A stretch of DNA of 64,000 nucleotides from Streptomyces sp. NBC_01381 (GTDB taxonomy: Bacteria; Actinomycetota; Actinomycetes; Streptomycetales; Streptomycetaceae), in NCBI RefSeq assembly GCF_026340305.1, contig NZ_JAPEPI010000001.1:1240001-1304000 (forward strand), given 5' to 3'. The stretch's first letter is position 1. Each line of letters opens with the position of its first letter. Below the pieces are notes generated by a model, which was not told the DNA's origin, searched no databases, and saw only the letters and a program-made list of their open reading frames with translations. Below, piece by piece: positions 42,846-53,308 of this stretch. A program made the translations under genes and the position numbers.

Positions 42846-45671
42846 ATGAACGACCACGGAGACCTGGAGCGCGCCCTACGAAAAGCCGTCAGCGGAGACG
42901 TGGACTTCTCCACGACCGCCCGCGCCCTGCACACCATGGACGCCTCCAACTACAGACGCGTCCCGCAAGGCGTCCTCGCCCCGCGCGACGCGGACGACGT
43001 GGCGGCGGCACTCACGGTCTGCCGGGAGCACCGCGTCCCCGTGGTCGCCCGCGGCGCAGGCACCTCCATCGCAGGCCAGGCCACCGGGGTGGGCCTCGTA
43101 CTCGACTTCACCCGCCACATGAACCAGATCACCGCCCTGGACGCGGACACGCGAACGGCGACCGTCCAGCCAGGAGTGATCCTGGACAACCTCCGCAACG
43201 CGGCCGGCCGCCACGGCCTCACCTTCGGCCCCGACCCCTCCACCCACAACCGCTGCACCCTCGGCGGAATGATCGGCAACAACTCCTGCGGCTCCCACTC
43301 GGTGGCCTGGGGCACCACCGCCGACAACGTCCACGGCCTGAAGGTCATCACTTCGGGAGGCGAAAGACTCAACCTCGCCCAGGGCTGGGAAGGCGCTCCC
43401 GAGGGCCTGCGTCCCTTGGTGGACGCCGAGTTGAAGCTCCTGCGGACCGGCTTCCCGGAGCTGCCCCGCCGCATCTCCGGATACGCCCTGGACGCCCTGC
43501 TCCCCGAGCACGGCGTCGACCTGGCCCGCGCCTACTGCGGCTCGGAGGGCACGCTCGCCGTCCTGACGGAAGCGACCGTGCGCCTCGTCGAGGCTCCACG
43601 CGCGCGTGCCCTCGCCGTTCTCGGATACGCGGACGAGAGCGCGGCGGCGGAAGCGGCGGCCGCACTGCTTCCGCACGGCCCGCTGACGGTGGAGGGCATG
43701 GCCGCCGACCTGGTGCGCGGCGCGGAAGGGCTGCCCAGGGGCGGCGCCTGGCTGTTCGTGGAGACGGGCGGCGGCAGCGAGGCCGAGGCACGCGCGCGTG
43801 CGGAGGCGATCGCGAAGGCGGCTTCCGGCGACGGCGGCTCCGTGGACTCGCTGGTGGTGACCGACCCGGCGGGACAGCGAGCGCTGTGGCGGGTCCGCGA
43901 GGACGCCAGCGGGACGGCGACGAGGATGCCGGACGGCAGCGAGGCATGGCCGGGCTGGGAGGACTGCGCGGTCCCGCCGGCCCGGCTGGGCGCGTATCTA
44001 CGGGACTTCAGGGCGCTTCTCGCGGACCACGGCCTGCGCGGCACTCCGTACGGCCACTTCGGGGACGGATGCATCCACGTACGCATCGACTTCGACCTGA
44101 TGAGCGAGGAGGGCGTACGCGGCTTCCGGCGCTTCTCGGAGGACCTGGCGGAGGTGGTGGTCGCGCACGGCGGATCACTCTCCGGCGAACACGGCGACGG
44201 CCAGGCGCGGGCGGAACTGCTCCCCAAGATGTACGGCAACGACTTGGTGCGCCTCTTCGAGCGGGTGAAGGGAGCATGGGACCCGGCGGACCTCCTGAAC
44301 CCGGGAATGCTGGTGCGCCCCGCGCCGCTGGACGCGAACCTCCGCTTCACCCCGCTGCCGAGAAAGCCGGTGGACGTCGCCTTCGGCTATCCGCACGACG
44401 GCGGCGACTTCTCGGCGGCGGTGCGGCGATGCGTCGGGGTCGCCAAGTGCCGTACGGAGTCGACGGGTTCGGCGGGTAGCGGGGTGATGTGTCCCTCCTA
44501 CCGGGCGACGGGCGAGGAGGAGCACTCGACGCGGGGCAGGGCCCGGCTGCTGCACGAGATGCTGGCGGGAGAGGTGGTTACGGACCGCTGGCGCTCGACG
44601 GAAGTCCGCGAAGCCCTGGACCTCTGCCTCTCCTGCAAGGGCTGCCGCTCGGACTGCCCCGTGGGCGTGGACATGGCCACGTACAAGGCGGAGTTCCTGC
44701 ACCACCACTACGAGGGCAGGCGCCGCCCCGCGTCGCACTACGCGATGGGCTGGCTGCCGCTGTGGCTACGCCTCGCGTCCCGCACCCGCACGACCCGCCT
44801 GGCCAACGCCCTGTCCCGTGTAGGCGTGTTGGCGGACTTGGCCAAACGCGTCGCCGGTATCGCCCCGGAACGAGAGATCCCGCGGCTCGCCCCGGAGACG
44901 TTCCGCGGCTGGTGGCTCAGGCAGTCACGCCGCAAGGGAACACAGATCACGTCGTCCGACCGCTTCGTGGTCCTATGGCCGGACACGTTCACGGATCATC
45001 TCTCGCCGGAGGTGGGACGGGCGGCGGTGCGGGTACTGGAGGACGCGGGGCTGACGGTCTTCGTGCCGGGAAGCGGGGTGTGCTGCGGCCTGACGTACGT
45101 ATCAACGGGCCAACTGGACCGCGCGCGTAAGGTCCTGAGCCGAACCCTGGACCACATGGAGCCGCTCCTGGAGGGCGGCGCACCGGTGGTCGTCCTCGAA
45201 CCGAGCTGTGCCGCGGCCCTGAAATCGGACCTGGTCGAACTCCTAGGCGAGGACGACGAGCGGGCGCGGCGCCTCGCCTCCGCGGTCCGCACGTTCGCCG
45301 AGGTCCTGGAGGAACGCGCCCCCGACTGGCGCCCGCCGCGCATCGACCGCCCGGTGGTCGGCCAGACCCACTGCCACCAGCACGCGGTCCTGGGCGACGG
45401 CCCGGAACGCAGACTCCGCCAGAAGGCAGGCTTGGAGGGCGAGTTGAGCGGAGGCTGCTGCGGCTTGGCGGGCAACTTCGGCTTCGAGGCGGGCCATTAC
45501 GAGGTCTCACGAGCCTGTGCGGAGGAGCAACTACTCCCGACGGTGCGCTCGGCCCCGCCCTCGTCGGAGATCCTGGCGGACGGCTTCTCTTGCCGTACGC
45601 AGCTGGAGCAGTTGGGGGAGGGGGTTCGGGGGCGGCATCTGGCGGAGGTACTGGCGGAGGGGCTTCGGTGA
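42846..45671 (+). CDS. FAD- and Fe-S-binding dehydrogenase (D-2-hydroxyacid type)
   Basis: 941 aa from the ATG at 42846. An FAD-linked oxidase N-terminus (VPVVARGAGTSIAGQATGVGLVLDF and NNSCGSHSVAWGTTADNVHGLK) is followed by the C-terminal oxidase domain (YGHFGDGCIHVRIDFDL with GEHGDGQAR). Next come a 4Fe-4S cluster motif CLSCKGCRSDCPVGVD near residue 600 and GlpC-like CCG modules (GVCCGLTY and GGCCGLAGNFGFEAG). It is of the YdiJ/D-2-hydroxyglutarate or D-lactate dehydrogenase type, oxidising a 2-hydroxyacid and passing electrons to the membrane pool. Substrate not certain. A cysteine-rich VAKCRTES segment gives a second cluster. Confidence 0.92.
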   Translation: MNDHGDLERALRKAVSGDVDFSTTARALHTMDASNYRRVPQGVLAPRDADDVAAALTVCREHRVPVVARGAGTSIAGQATGVGLVLDFTRHMNQITALDADTRTATVQPGVILDNLRNAAGRHGLTFGPDPSTHNRCTLGGMIGNNSCGSHSVAWGTTADNVHGLKVITSGGERLNLAQGWEGAPEGLRPLVDAELKLLRTGFPELPRRISGYALDALLPEHGVDLARAYCGSEGTLAVLTEATVRLVEAPRARALAVLGYADESAAAEAAAALLPHGPLTVEGMAADLVRGAEGLPRGGAWLFVETGGGSEAEARARAEAIAKAASGDGGSVDSLVVTDPAGQRALWRVREDASGTATRMPDGSEAWPGWEDCAVPPARLGAYLRDFRALLADHGLRGTPYGHFGDGCIHVRIDFDLMSEEGVRGFRRFSEDLAEVVVAHGGSLSGEHGDGQARAELLPKMYGNDLVRLFERVKGAWDPADLLNPGMLVRPAPLDANLRFTPLPRKPVDVAFGYPHDGGDFSAAVRRCVGVAKCRTESTGSAGSGVMCPSYRATGEEEHSTRGRARLLHEMLAGEVVTDRWRSTEVREALDLCLSCKGCRSDCPVGVDMATYKAEFLHHHYEGRRRPASHYAMGWLPLWLRLASRTRTTRLANALSRVGVLADLAKRVAGIAPEREIPRLAPETFRGWWLRQSRRKGTQITSSDRFVVLWPDTFTDHLSPEVGRAAVRVLEDAGLTVFVPGSGVCCGLTYVSTGQLDRARKVLSRTLDHMEPLLEGGAPVVVLEPSCAAALKSDLVELLGEDDERARRLASAVRTFAEVLEERAPDWRPPRIDRPVVGQTHCHQHAVLGDGPERRLRQKAGLEGELSGGCCGLAGNFGFEAGHYEVSRACAEEQLLPTVRSAPPSSEILADGFSCRTQLEQLGEGVRGRHLAEVLAEGLR

Positions 45672-45685
45672 TCCGGTGGTTGATT

Positions 45686-46166
45686 GGCGCCGGGGCCGCC
45701 CGGTTGTCCTGAGGTTGGCGGTTCCGGGCCGGGCGTAAAGGGCGCTCCTTCGTCGCGTCGGCTGCGCCGATTCCGCTTCGCTCCACCCTTGACACCCGTC
45801 CCTCCACCGCGAGAAGCGTGATGACCGGGCGGCCACGAAGCGGGGCTCACGGGGACCACCCGGCGGGCCATCCGGCTTTCCTGCCGGGTGCGGACTGGTT
45901 CGTATCAGTGCAGCCGGGCGGGAGGGGTGCGCGGCCGGTCCGGGGATGGGTCCCGGTCTCGTCAAGCGTCTGCCGACCGGATCTTCCGGGGTGGCGGCCG
46001 CTTGCGGGGTGGCCGTCACGCGGCACCGGTGCTGGGGGGTGGGGGACCTACTTTGGGAAAGTTGCGTTCTGGCACGAAGGGGGCGCACGCCATGCGAAAC
46101 ACAACTTTGCCGAAGTAGGTCGCCCCGGAACCGCCAACCTCAGGACAACTGGGCGGCCCCGGCGCC
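45686..46166. repeat. Palindromic repeat element, deleted copy A
   Basis: 481 bp. The left end (45686) starts GGCGCCGGGGCCGCCCGG and continues TTGTCCTGAGGTTGGCGG; the right end (to 46166) is the exact reverse pattern, giving terminal inverted repeats of about 42 bp. Inside, the left arm matches that of copy B at 48139 along about 370 bp. A central dyad (CTACTTTGGGAAAGTTGCGTT with AACACAACTTTGCCGAAGTAG) lies at about 46050-46120. Compared with copy B the right arm lacks about 330 bp. No gene lies in it except the 3' end of the ATPase gene. Confidence 0.85.
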
Positions 46167-46574
46167 CTGTTCGCCGCAGGTGGCATTCACCGCCTTGAAC
46201 GTGAGCCATACGGTCTTGCCCACCGAGTGTTCCGTGACACCGAAGGCGTCGGACAGTTCGCGGGCCAGGTGCAGGCCTCGTCCCGTGCAGTCGTCCGCGG
46301 TGGGCGTCGACGGCGTGGGGTAGCCGTCACCGCTGTCCCGGACCGTGACGCGGAGCTCGGCGTCTGCGCGTGAGATCGAGAGGCCCAGCTCGAATTCGCG
46401 GCCTTGGGGGACCCCGTGCAGCAGCGCGTTCGTGGCCAGCTCGGACACGCAGAGGCGGATGTCGTCGTGTCGTTCCGTGATGCCCCAGGTGGTGAGGGTG
46501 TCGAGGGCGAAGGCGCGGGCTGCGCGGACAGATCTGGGATGCCGGGGGAATCGTCGTTGCTGTGACAGGCGCAC
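46140..46574 (-). CDS. Anti-sigma-factor-like ATP-binding protein
   Basis: 144 aa from a GTG at 46574. HATPase_c boxes: RLCVSELATNALLHGVPQG (N), VTVRDSGDGYP (G1) and GRGLHLARELSDAFGV (G2). This is the single-domain RsbW/SpoIIAB-like type, abundant in Streptomyces, thought to bind and inhibit anti-sigma antagonists or sigma factors. Its last nine codons (QGAGAAQLS and stop) are read from the right inverted repeat of palindromic element A, so the C-terminus has been replaced or extended by the element. Confidence 0.87.
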   Translation of the reverse strand: MRLSQQRRFPRHPRSVRAARAFALDTLTTWGITERHDDIRLCVSELATNALLHGVPQGREFELGLSISRADAELRVTVRDSGDGYPTPSTPTADDCTGRGLHLARELSDAFGVTEHSVGKTVWLTFKAVNATCGEQGAGAAQLS

Positions 46575-46739
46575 AGTGAACCACCGCCTTGTGCAGGGAG
46601 GTTGTACGATCGAGCAGGACCGTACTGCTATTCACGAATAGCAGCAAGGTTGGGCCAAGGCGGCGACCTACAGTGAGTTGGCTACGGTACGAAGGCGGCG
46701 CAACGCAGCAAGAAGCCCTCCGGCGCAGTGGAGTTCACG

Positions 46740-47285
46740 ATGACCAGCAGTGGTGACTGGGTCAGTACGTCGATGCCGTATCTCACGCCGACGGGCCGGG
46801 AGCGCCCCGAGGCATGGGGTGCTGAAGCGGCCGCTGCGGGGCGCAAGGGGACTCAGCGCATCGTTCAGGCCGGTGAGGTTCCGGCGCCCGGTGAGGTGGC
46901 CGAACTGCTCGGCGTGACCGAAGGGGGGCCCGTGGTCGTTCGGCGTCGGATCATCGAACTCGACGGCGAACCCAATGAGTTGACGGATACCTATTACCCC
47001 GTTGAGATCGCCGGGGGGACTCCGCTGGCCGCCACGGCCAAGATCCGTGGAGGCGCGGTGACTCTGCTCGCCGAGCTCGGGCACTCCGGGGTCACGGTGC
47101 GCGAGGACGTCACTGCCCGGATGCCGAGCGAGGAGGAGCGGGCGGCCCTTCGCGCAGGTCCGGACGAGCCGGTCCTGCGGCTGGCCCGGGTCACCCTGGA
47201 CGCGGAGGGCCGGGCCATCCAGGCGGACTTGATGGTGATGCCTGCCACCCGCCAGCGGCTGCGCTACGAGATTCGGATCGGATGA
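46740..47285 (+). CDS. UTRA-domain protein without DNA-binding part
   Basis: 181 aa from the ATG at 46740 (GGAG six bases upstream). The core matches the UTRA effector-binding domain of GntR/HutC regulators: VPAPGEVAELLGVTEGGPVVVRRRIIELDGEPNELTDTYYPVEIAGGTPLA through TARMPSEEERAALRAGPDEPVLRLARVTLDAEGRAIQADLMVMPA. There is no winged helix; residues 1-45 are short and Gly/Ala-rich. Its stop overlaps the start of the next gene (ATGA), which encodes a full GntR regulator with a similar UTRA domain. It may be a ligand-binding partner, or a degenerate duplicate. Confidence 0.88.
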   Translation: MTSSGDWVSTSMPYLTPTGRERPEAWGAEAAAAGRKGTQRIVQAGEVPAPGEVAELLGVTEGGPVVVRRRIIELDGEPNELTDTYYPVEIAGGTPLAATAKIRGGAVTLLAELGHSGVTVREDVTARMPSEEERAALRAGPDEPVLRLARVTLDAEGRAIQADLMVMPATRQRLRYEIRIG

Positions 47286-48061
47286 ACGTGCCCCGTACCG
47301 ATGCCAATGCGTCCGACCGCCGCGCGCTGCATGAACGCATCGCCGCCGATGTGCGGGACGAGATCATGAGCGGTGAGCTGGCGCCGGGTGCCAGGCTCCC
47401 CTCGACGGCGCAGCTCAAGGCCAGATTCGATGCGTCGAGTGCCACTGTGCAGAAGGCGCTGCAGCTGCTCAAGGATGAGGGCCTGGCCGTCGGCCGGGCC
47501 GGGGCGGCGGTCACCGTCCGCGAGCACCGCCAGCGGACCCTGCGGCCTGCCGCGTACATGGCTCCTGCCGGGGACGGGCGCCCGTATCGCTGGCTGACCG
47601 AGGCCGCCGAGCACGGCGCGAGCCCTCGGAGCACGCTGCTGGAGGTGGCCGAGGTGGTGCCGCCGGCGGATGTCTCGGCGGCGCTGGGGCTCGCCGGTGG
47701 CGGTGTGGCCGTGCTGCGCCGCCAGCTGCTCAGCATCGACGACGAGCCGGCGGAGCTGGTCGCCTCCTACTATCCGGTGGAGATCGCCCGGAGCACCCCG
47801 ATCACGGAGCGGCGCAGGATTCGTGGTGGCACCCCGGCCCTGCTGTCCGGGCTCGGCTTCCCTCCGCGGCTCAGTGTCGACCGGGTCTCGGCGCGGGTGC
47901 CCACCCAGGAGCAGTACACGGCTCTCCTGCTCCCCAGCAGCCTCCCGGTGCTGCGCACCCTGCGCGTCGTCTACAGCGATGACGAGCGGCCCATCGAGGC
48001 GACGGTGATGGTCAAGGCGGGCCACCTGTACGAGCTGCAGTACGAGTTCGTGCCGTCCTGA
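47282..48061 (+). CDS. GntR/HutC-family regulator (wHTH + UTRA)
   Basis: 259 aa. Winged helix: HERIAADVRDEIMSGELAPGARLPSTAQLKARFDASSATVQKALQLLKDEGLAVGRAGAAVTV, residues 18-80. UTRA at about 105-255 (LLEVAEVVPPADVSAALGLAGG, ELVASYYPVEIARSTPI, TQEQYTALLLPSSLPVLR). Translation is coupled to the UTRA-only gene upstream. The two form a small operon between the two palindromic element copies. The effector ligand is unknown. Confidence 0.92.
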   Translation: MNVPRTDANASDRRALHERIAADVRDEIMSGELAPGARLPSTAQLKARFDASSATVQKALQLLKDEGLAVGRAGAAVTVREHRQRTLRPAAYMAPAGDGRPYRWLTEAAEHGASPRSTLLEVAEVVPPADVSAALGLAGGGVAVLRRQLLSIDDEPAELVASYYPVEIARSTPITERRRIRGGTPALLSGLGFPPRLSVDRVSARVPTQEQYTALLLPSSLPVLRTLRVVYSDDERPIEATVMVKAGHLYELQYEFVPS

Positions 48062-49067
48062 GCTGCCGCCGGCGGCGTCGGGTGAGATGCCAACTGACGT
48101 GCTGTAGTCGGGGGGCTCTGCTGTTCCGGCGGTGTATTGGCGCCGGGGCCGCCCGGTTGTCCCGAGGTTGGCGGTTCCGGGCCGGGTGTAAAGGGCGCTC
48201 CGCTGCGCTACGCGTCGGCTTCGCCGATTCCGCTTCGCTCCACCCTTGACACCCAACCCTCCACCGCGAGAAGCCAATTGACCGGGCGGCCACGAAACGG
48301 GGCTCACGGGACTGCGGGGATGGGTCATCCGGCTTGAGCGCCGGGTGCGGACTAGTTCGTAGCAGCGCTGCCCGCTGAAGGGGTGGGAGGGGTGCGCGGC
48401 CGGTCCGGGGGTCGGTGCCGGTCTCGTCAAGCGGGCGCGGACCGGATCTTCCGGGGTGGCCGTCGCTTCCCGGCCGAGAGGTGGGGGTGGGGACCTACTT
48501 TGGAAAAGTAGTGTTCTGGCACAAGGGGGGCGCGCGGCACTGCGAAACGCAACTTTGCCGAAGTGGGTTCCCCACACCCCCCTCTCGCCCTTCTCGCGGC
48601 CGGGGCCGGTCCGCACACGCTTGACGAAACCCGCCACCCATCCCCGAACCGACCGCGCAGTCCGTCCATCCCTTCAGCGGGCAGCGCTGCTACGAACAAG
48701 TCCGTACCCGGCAGGAAAGCCGGACGCCCCAAGGGCCCGTCCCCGTGAGCCCCGCTTCCTGGGCCGCCCGGTCATATGGCTTCTCGCGGTGGAGGGTTGG
48801 GTGTCAAGGGTGGAGCGAAGCGGAATCGGCGCAGCCGACGCGCAGCGCAGCGGAGCGCCCTTGACTCCCGGCCCGGAACCGCCAACCTCGGGACAACCGG
48901 GCGGCCCCGGTACGAACACCACCACCGGCCCACATCACTGCCTGGACCCCAAAGAAATTGACCGGGATTTCTCGTGCCCAATTGCACTCGTCCAGAGGTC
49001 TTTCCGCTTCATAGAGTGGTGATCACAACGCAGCGAACCCCGCTGCCGAGCCGAAGAGGACACCGCC
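48062..49067. other. 1-kb gap dominated by palindromic element B
   Basis: Between the GntR and cupin genes. Element B covers 48139-48911. The 76 bases before it and about 155 after it show no gene; a possible cupin promoter lies in the AT-richer CCAAAGAAATTGACCGGG region around 48948-48966. Apparent open frames inside the palindrome mirror each other between arms and are not credible genes. Confidence 0.75.
48139..48911. repeat. Palindromic repeat element, long copy B
   Basis: About 770 bp forming one large inverted repeat: arms 48139-48525 and about 48530-48911. The left start GGCGCCGGGGCCGCCCGG pairs with CCGGGCGGCCCCGGTAC at the right, and the pairing runs inwards (GGGCGCTCCGCTGCGCTACG, ATTCCGCTTCGCTCCACCC, GCGCTGCCCGCTGAAGGG each have reverse complements in the right arm). 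The centre carries the dyad CCTACTTTGGAAAAGTAG... AACTTTGCCGAAGTGGG. No transposase or other gene. Confidence 0.88.
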
Positions 49068-49565
49068 ATGAGCAGCAAGAACACCGACTTCTCCGCCCTC
49101 CTCACCCGCGCATCGGACGCCGAGACCTCCGCCGATCCGAGCAGCGTGATGACCCTCCTTGCCGAGACGGACGGGCCGGAGGGCGGGTTCACCACGTACC
49201 GCTCCACGTTCGCCGAAGGCGCCGTCGGTGCTCCCGCGCACCTCCACACCAAGGCCACGGAGCTGTTCTTCGTGATCAGCGGCTCCCTCCAGGTCCTCGT
49301 CGGCGAGGAGATCACCGTCCTGAACGCCGGTGACTTCCTCGCCGTGCCGCCGCACACCCCGCACGCCTTCGCCGCCGCCCCGGGCTGCACCGCGGACGTC
49401 CTGTTCGTCTTCACGCCCGGCATGGCCCGCTTCGACTACCTGCGCCTGCTCGGCAGCGTCATGCGCGGCGAGACCGACCCGAAGAAGATCGCTGAGTCCT
49501 CCGAGCGCTACGACAACCACTACGTCGACAGCCCCGTCTGGCGAGACGCCCTCGCCGCCTCGTGA
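49068..49565 (+). CDS. Cupin-domain protein
   Basis: 165 aa. The first cupin motif is GAPAHLHTKATELFFVISGSLQVLVG (metal ligands H, H, E) and the second VPPHTPHAFAAAPG. One beta-barrel; the C-terminus is helical (EKRYDNHYVDS-like). Enzyme or ligand unknown; it could be a dioxygenase-like or sensory cupin. It stands just downstream of element B. Confidence 0.88.
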   Translation: MSSKNTDFSALLTRASDAETSADPSSVMTLLAETDGPEGGFTTYRSTFAEGAVGAPAHLHTKATELFFVISGSLQVLVGEEITVLNAGDFLAVPPHTPHAFAAAPGCTADVLFVFTPGMARFDYLRLLGSVMRGETDPKKIAESSERYDNHYVDSPVWRDALAAS

Positions 49566-49583
49566 GCGCACCTCACCTCGGAA

Positions 49584-49623
49584 TGTGGACGCGGTTTGCG
49601 TACAGCAGTGAAACCGCTCCACA
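49584..49623. terminator. Terminator-like hairpin after cupin gene
   Basis: TGTGGACGCGGTTT (49584-49597) pairs with AAACCGCTCCACA (49611-49623), with one bulged base and a 13-base loop, between the cupin and EamA genes. Confidence 0.7.
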
Positions 49624-49662
49624 ATCCTGACGTGGTCTACTACCTTGGACGAGGCAGTCCAG

Positions 49663-50733
49663 GTGAGTGGACTGGCCGAGGCTGGAGAAGTGGAAGGGTT
49701 GGCTGTGGACGCGTCGAGGAGTGGCCAGGAGGCGGCAACCGGCGGGCGGTGGGGTGCCCTCGGGCCCGTCGGGCTGGTGCTCGCGGGCGGCGTCTCCGTC
49801 CAGTTCGGCGGCGCCATCGCCGTGAGCGTGATGCCCAAGGCGGGAGCCCTCGGCATCGTGACCCTGCGGCTCGCCTTTGCCGCTCTGGTGCTGATGATCG
49901 TCTGCCGGCCCCGGCTGCGCGGGCACTCGCGTGCCGACTGGGGGACCGTCGTCGCCTTCGGTGTGGCCATGGCCGGGATGAATGGGCTCTTCTATCAGTC
50001 CGTTGCCCGGATTCCCATGGGGCCCGCCGTCACCCTTGAAGTGCTCGGGCCGCTTGCCCTGTCCGTCTTCGCCTCCCGGCGTGCGCTGAATCTGGTGTGG
50101 GCCGGGCTCGCGTTGTGCGGGGTCTTTTTGCTGGGCGGGGGCGGTGGCTTCAGTTCGCTTGATCCTGTTGGTGTCGCGTACGCGCTTGGCGCCGGTGCCA
50201 TGTGGGCCACGTACATCGTCTTCAGTGCGCGTACCGGGCGGCGCTTTCCGCAGGCCGACGGGCTTGCGCTCGCCATGGTCGTCGCCGCCGTGCTCTTCAT
50301 GCCGCTCGGGTTCATCGAGTCGGGGGACAAGCTCATTCAGCCGGAAGTTCTCGGGCTTGGTGCTGCCGTTGCTGTGATGTCGTCGGTGCTCCCTTACACC
50401 CTGGAACTGCTCGCCCTGCGGCGGCTTCCCGCCTCCACCTTTGCGATCATGATGAGTCTGGAACCGGCCATCGCCGCCGTCGCCGGATTCCTCGTCCTGA
50501 ACCAGGCCCTCTCCGTGAACGAGGCCCTCGCGATCTCGCTGGTCATCGCCGCCAGCATGGGCGCCGTCCGCACCCAGGTCGGGCGCAGGTCGGCCCGTGG
50601 CGGGGGTGTCGTCGCGGGGGGTGCGGGCGGTGTCCCGGAGACGGAACCCGCCCCCGAGCCCGCCCCCAAGCCCACCCTCGAGCCCGCCATGAGCGCCGTC
50701 GCCGAACCCCTCCCGGAGTCGTCCGGAAAGTAA
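49663..50733 (+). CDS. EamA/DMT-family transporter (RhtA-like)
   Basis: 356 aa from the GTG at 49663 with GAGG 8 bases upstream; TTG 49645 and GTG 49705 are alternatives. Ten membrane helices in two EamA halves: SVQFGGAIAVSVMPKAGALGIVTLRLAFAALVL and AYALGAGAMWATYIVFSARTGRRFP, with the end motif FAIMMSLEPAIAAVAGFLVLNQ. The Pro/Glu-rich tail (ETEPAPEPAPKPTLEP) is cytosolic. It probably exports amino acids or small metabolites, like threonine/homoserine exporter RhtA. Confidence 0.9.
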   Translation: MSGLAEAGEVEGLAVDASRSGQEAATGGRWGALGPVGLVLAGGVSVQFGGAIAVSVMPKAGALGIVTLRLAFAALVLMIVCRPRLRGHSRADWGTVVAFGVAMAGMNGLFYQSVARIPMGPAVTLEVLGPLALSVFASRRALNLVWAGLALCGVFLLGGGGGFSSLDPVGVAYALGAGAMWATYIVFSARTGRRFPQADGLALAMVVAAVLFMPLGFIESGDKLIQPEVLGLGAAVAVMSSVLPYTLELLALRRLPASTFAIMMSLEPAIAAVAGFLVLNQALSVNEALAISLVIAASMGAVRTQVGRRSARGGGVVAGGAGGVPETEPAPEPAPKPTLEPAMSAVAEPLPESSGK

Positions 50734-50734
50734 T

Positions 50735-50748
50735 GCAAGCACGCTTGC
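50735..50748. promoter_or_regulatory. Palindromic operator of the acyl-CoA operon
   Basis: GCAAGC-AC-GCTTGC, perfect 6-bp arms, is immediately downstream of the EamA stop and 62 bases before the first gene of the seven-gene operon. It is a likely site for the TetR protein encoded at the operon's end. Confidence 0.75.
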
Positions 50749-50809
50749 TTGTTTCTCCGGGCGCTGCCATGCTCCGGGGCACACCGTCGTGCCCCGAGGG
50801 GAGCGCCCC

Positions 50810-51600
50810 GTGTCCGAAGCTGTGCCCGTACTCGACGATCTGCGCAGTGAGAGTGAGGAACTCGACCAGCTGGTAGAGGGGTTGGGGGATGAGCAGTGGG
50901 CGCTCGCCACGCCCGCCGCCGGCTGGACCGTCGCCCATCAGATCGCCCATCTCGCCTGGACCGACCGGGCCGCGTTCATCGCCGTGACCGATCCTGATGC
51001 CTTTGGGAAGTTGGTCGAAGAGGCCCTTGCCGCTCCCGGCTCGTTCGTCGACGACGGGGCCGAGGAAGGGGCCGGTCTGCCGCCCGCCGAGCTGCTCGCG
51101 CGGTGGCGGGCGGGGCGTGCGGAGCTCCTGGCGGCCCTGCGCGCCGCCCCTCGCGGCACCCGCTTTCCCTGGTACGGGCCGCCCATGTCCGCCACCTCCA
51201 TGGCGACCGCGCGGCTGATGGAGACCTGGGCCCATGGGCAGGACGTCGCCGACGCGCTCGGCGTCCGGCGGACCCCCACCGACCGGCTGCGGCATGTGGC
51301 CCATATCGGGGTGCGGGCCCGTGACTTCTCCTTCGGCGTGCATGGGCTGAGCGCGCCCGGTGAGGTCTTCCGGGTCGAACTTGTCCTTCCTTCCGGTGAG
51401 TTGTGGGTGCAGGGGCCTGAGGATGCCGGGCAGCGCGTCACCGGGCCCGCTCTCGACTTCTGTCTGCTCGTCACCCAGCGCGCCCATCGGGACGATCTCT
51501 CCGTACGCGCCGAAGGCCCCGACGCAGAGCGGTGGCTCGATGTCGCGCAGGCCTTCGCGGGGCCCGCCGGACCGGGACGCTCGGCGACGGGAGCCACCCC

Positions 51601-51604
<4 letters not shown>
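50810..51604 (+). CDS. TIGR03084-type metal-binding (MDMPI/DinB-like) protein
   Basis: 264 aa from a GTG at 50810 (GAGGGGAG upstream). N-terminal DinB-like four-helix bundle: AAGWTVAHQIAHLAWTDRAAF with His ligands for a metal, then AHGQDVADALGV. The C-terminal lobe (GEVFRVELVLPSGELWVQGPEDAGQRVTGP) matches the mycothiol-dependent maleylpyruvate-isomerase group, and the TIGR03084 members accompany acyl-CoA degradation operons. Its stop overlaps the next start (GTGA). Role in the pathway is inferred only. Confidence 0.88.
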
Positions 51605-53292
<1,688 letters not shown>

Positions 53293-53308
53293 GCCCGGAG
53301 GTACTGCT

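Noticed and set aside
45686..46139. Protein-coding genes inside palindromic element A
   Set aside because: Open frames there mirror those in element B's arms on both strands and are of low complexity, as expected from GC bias in a palindrome.
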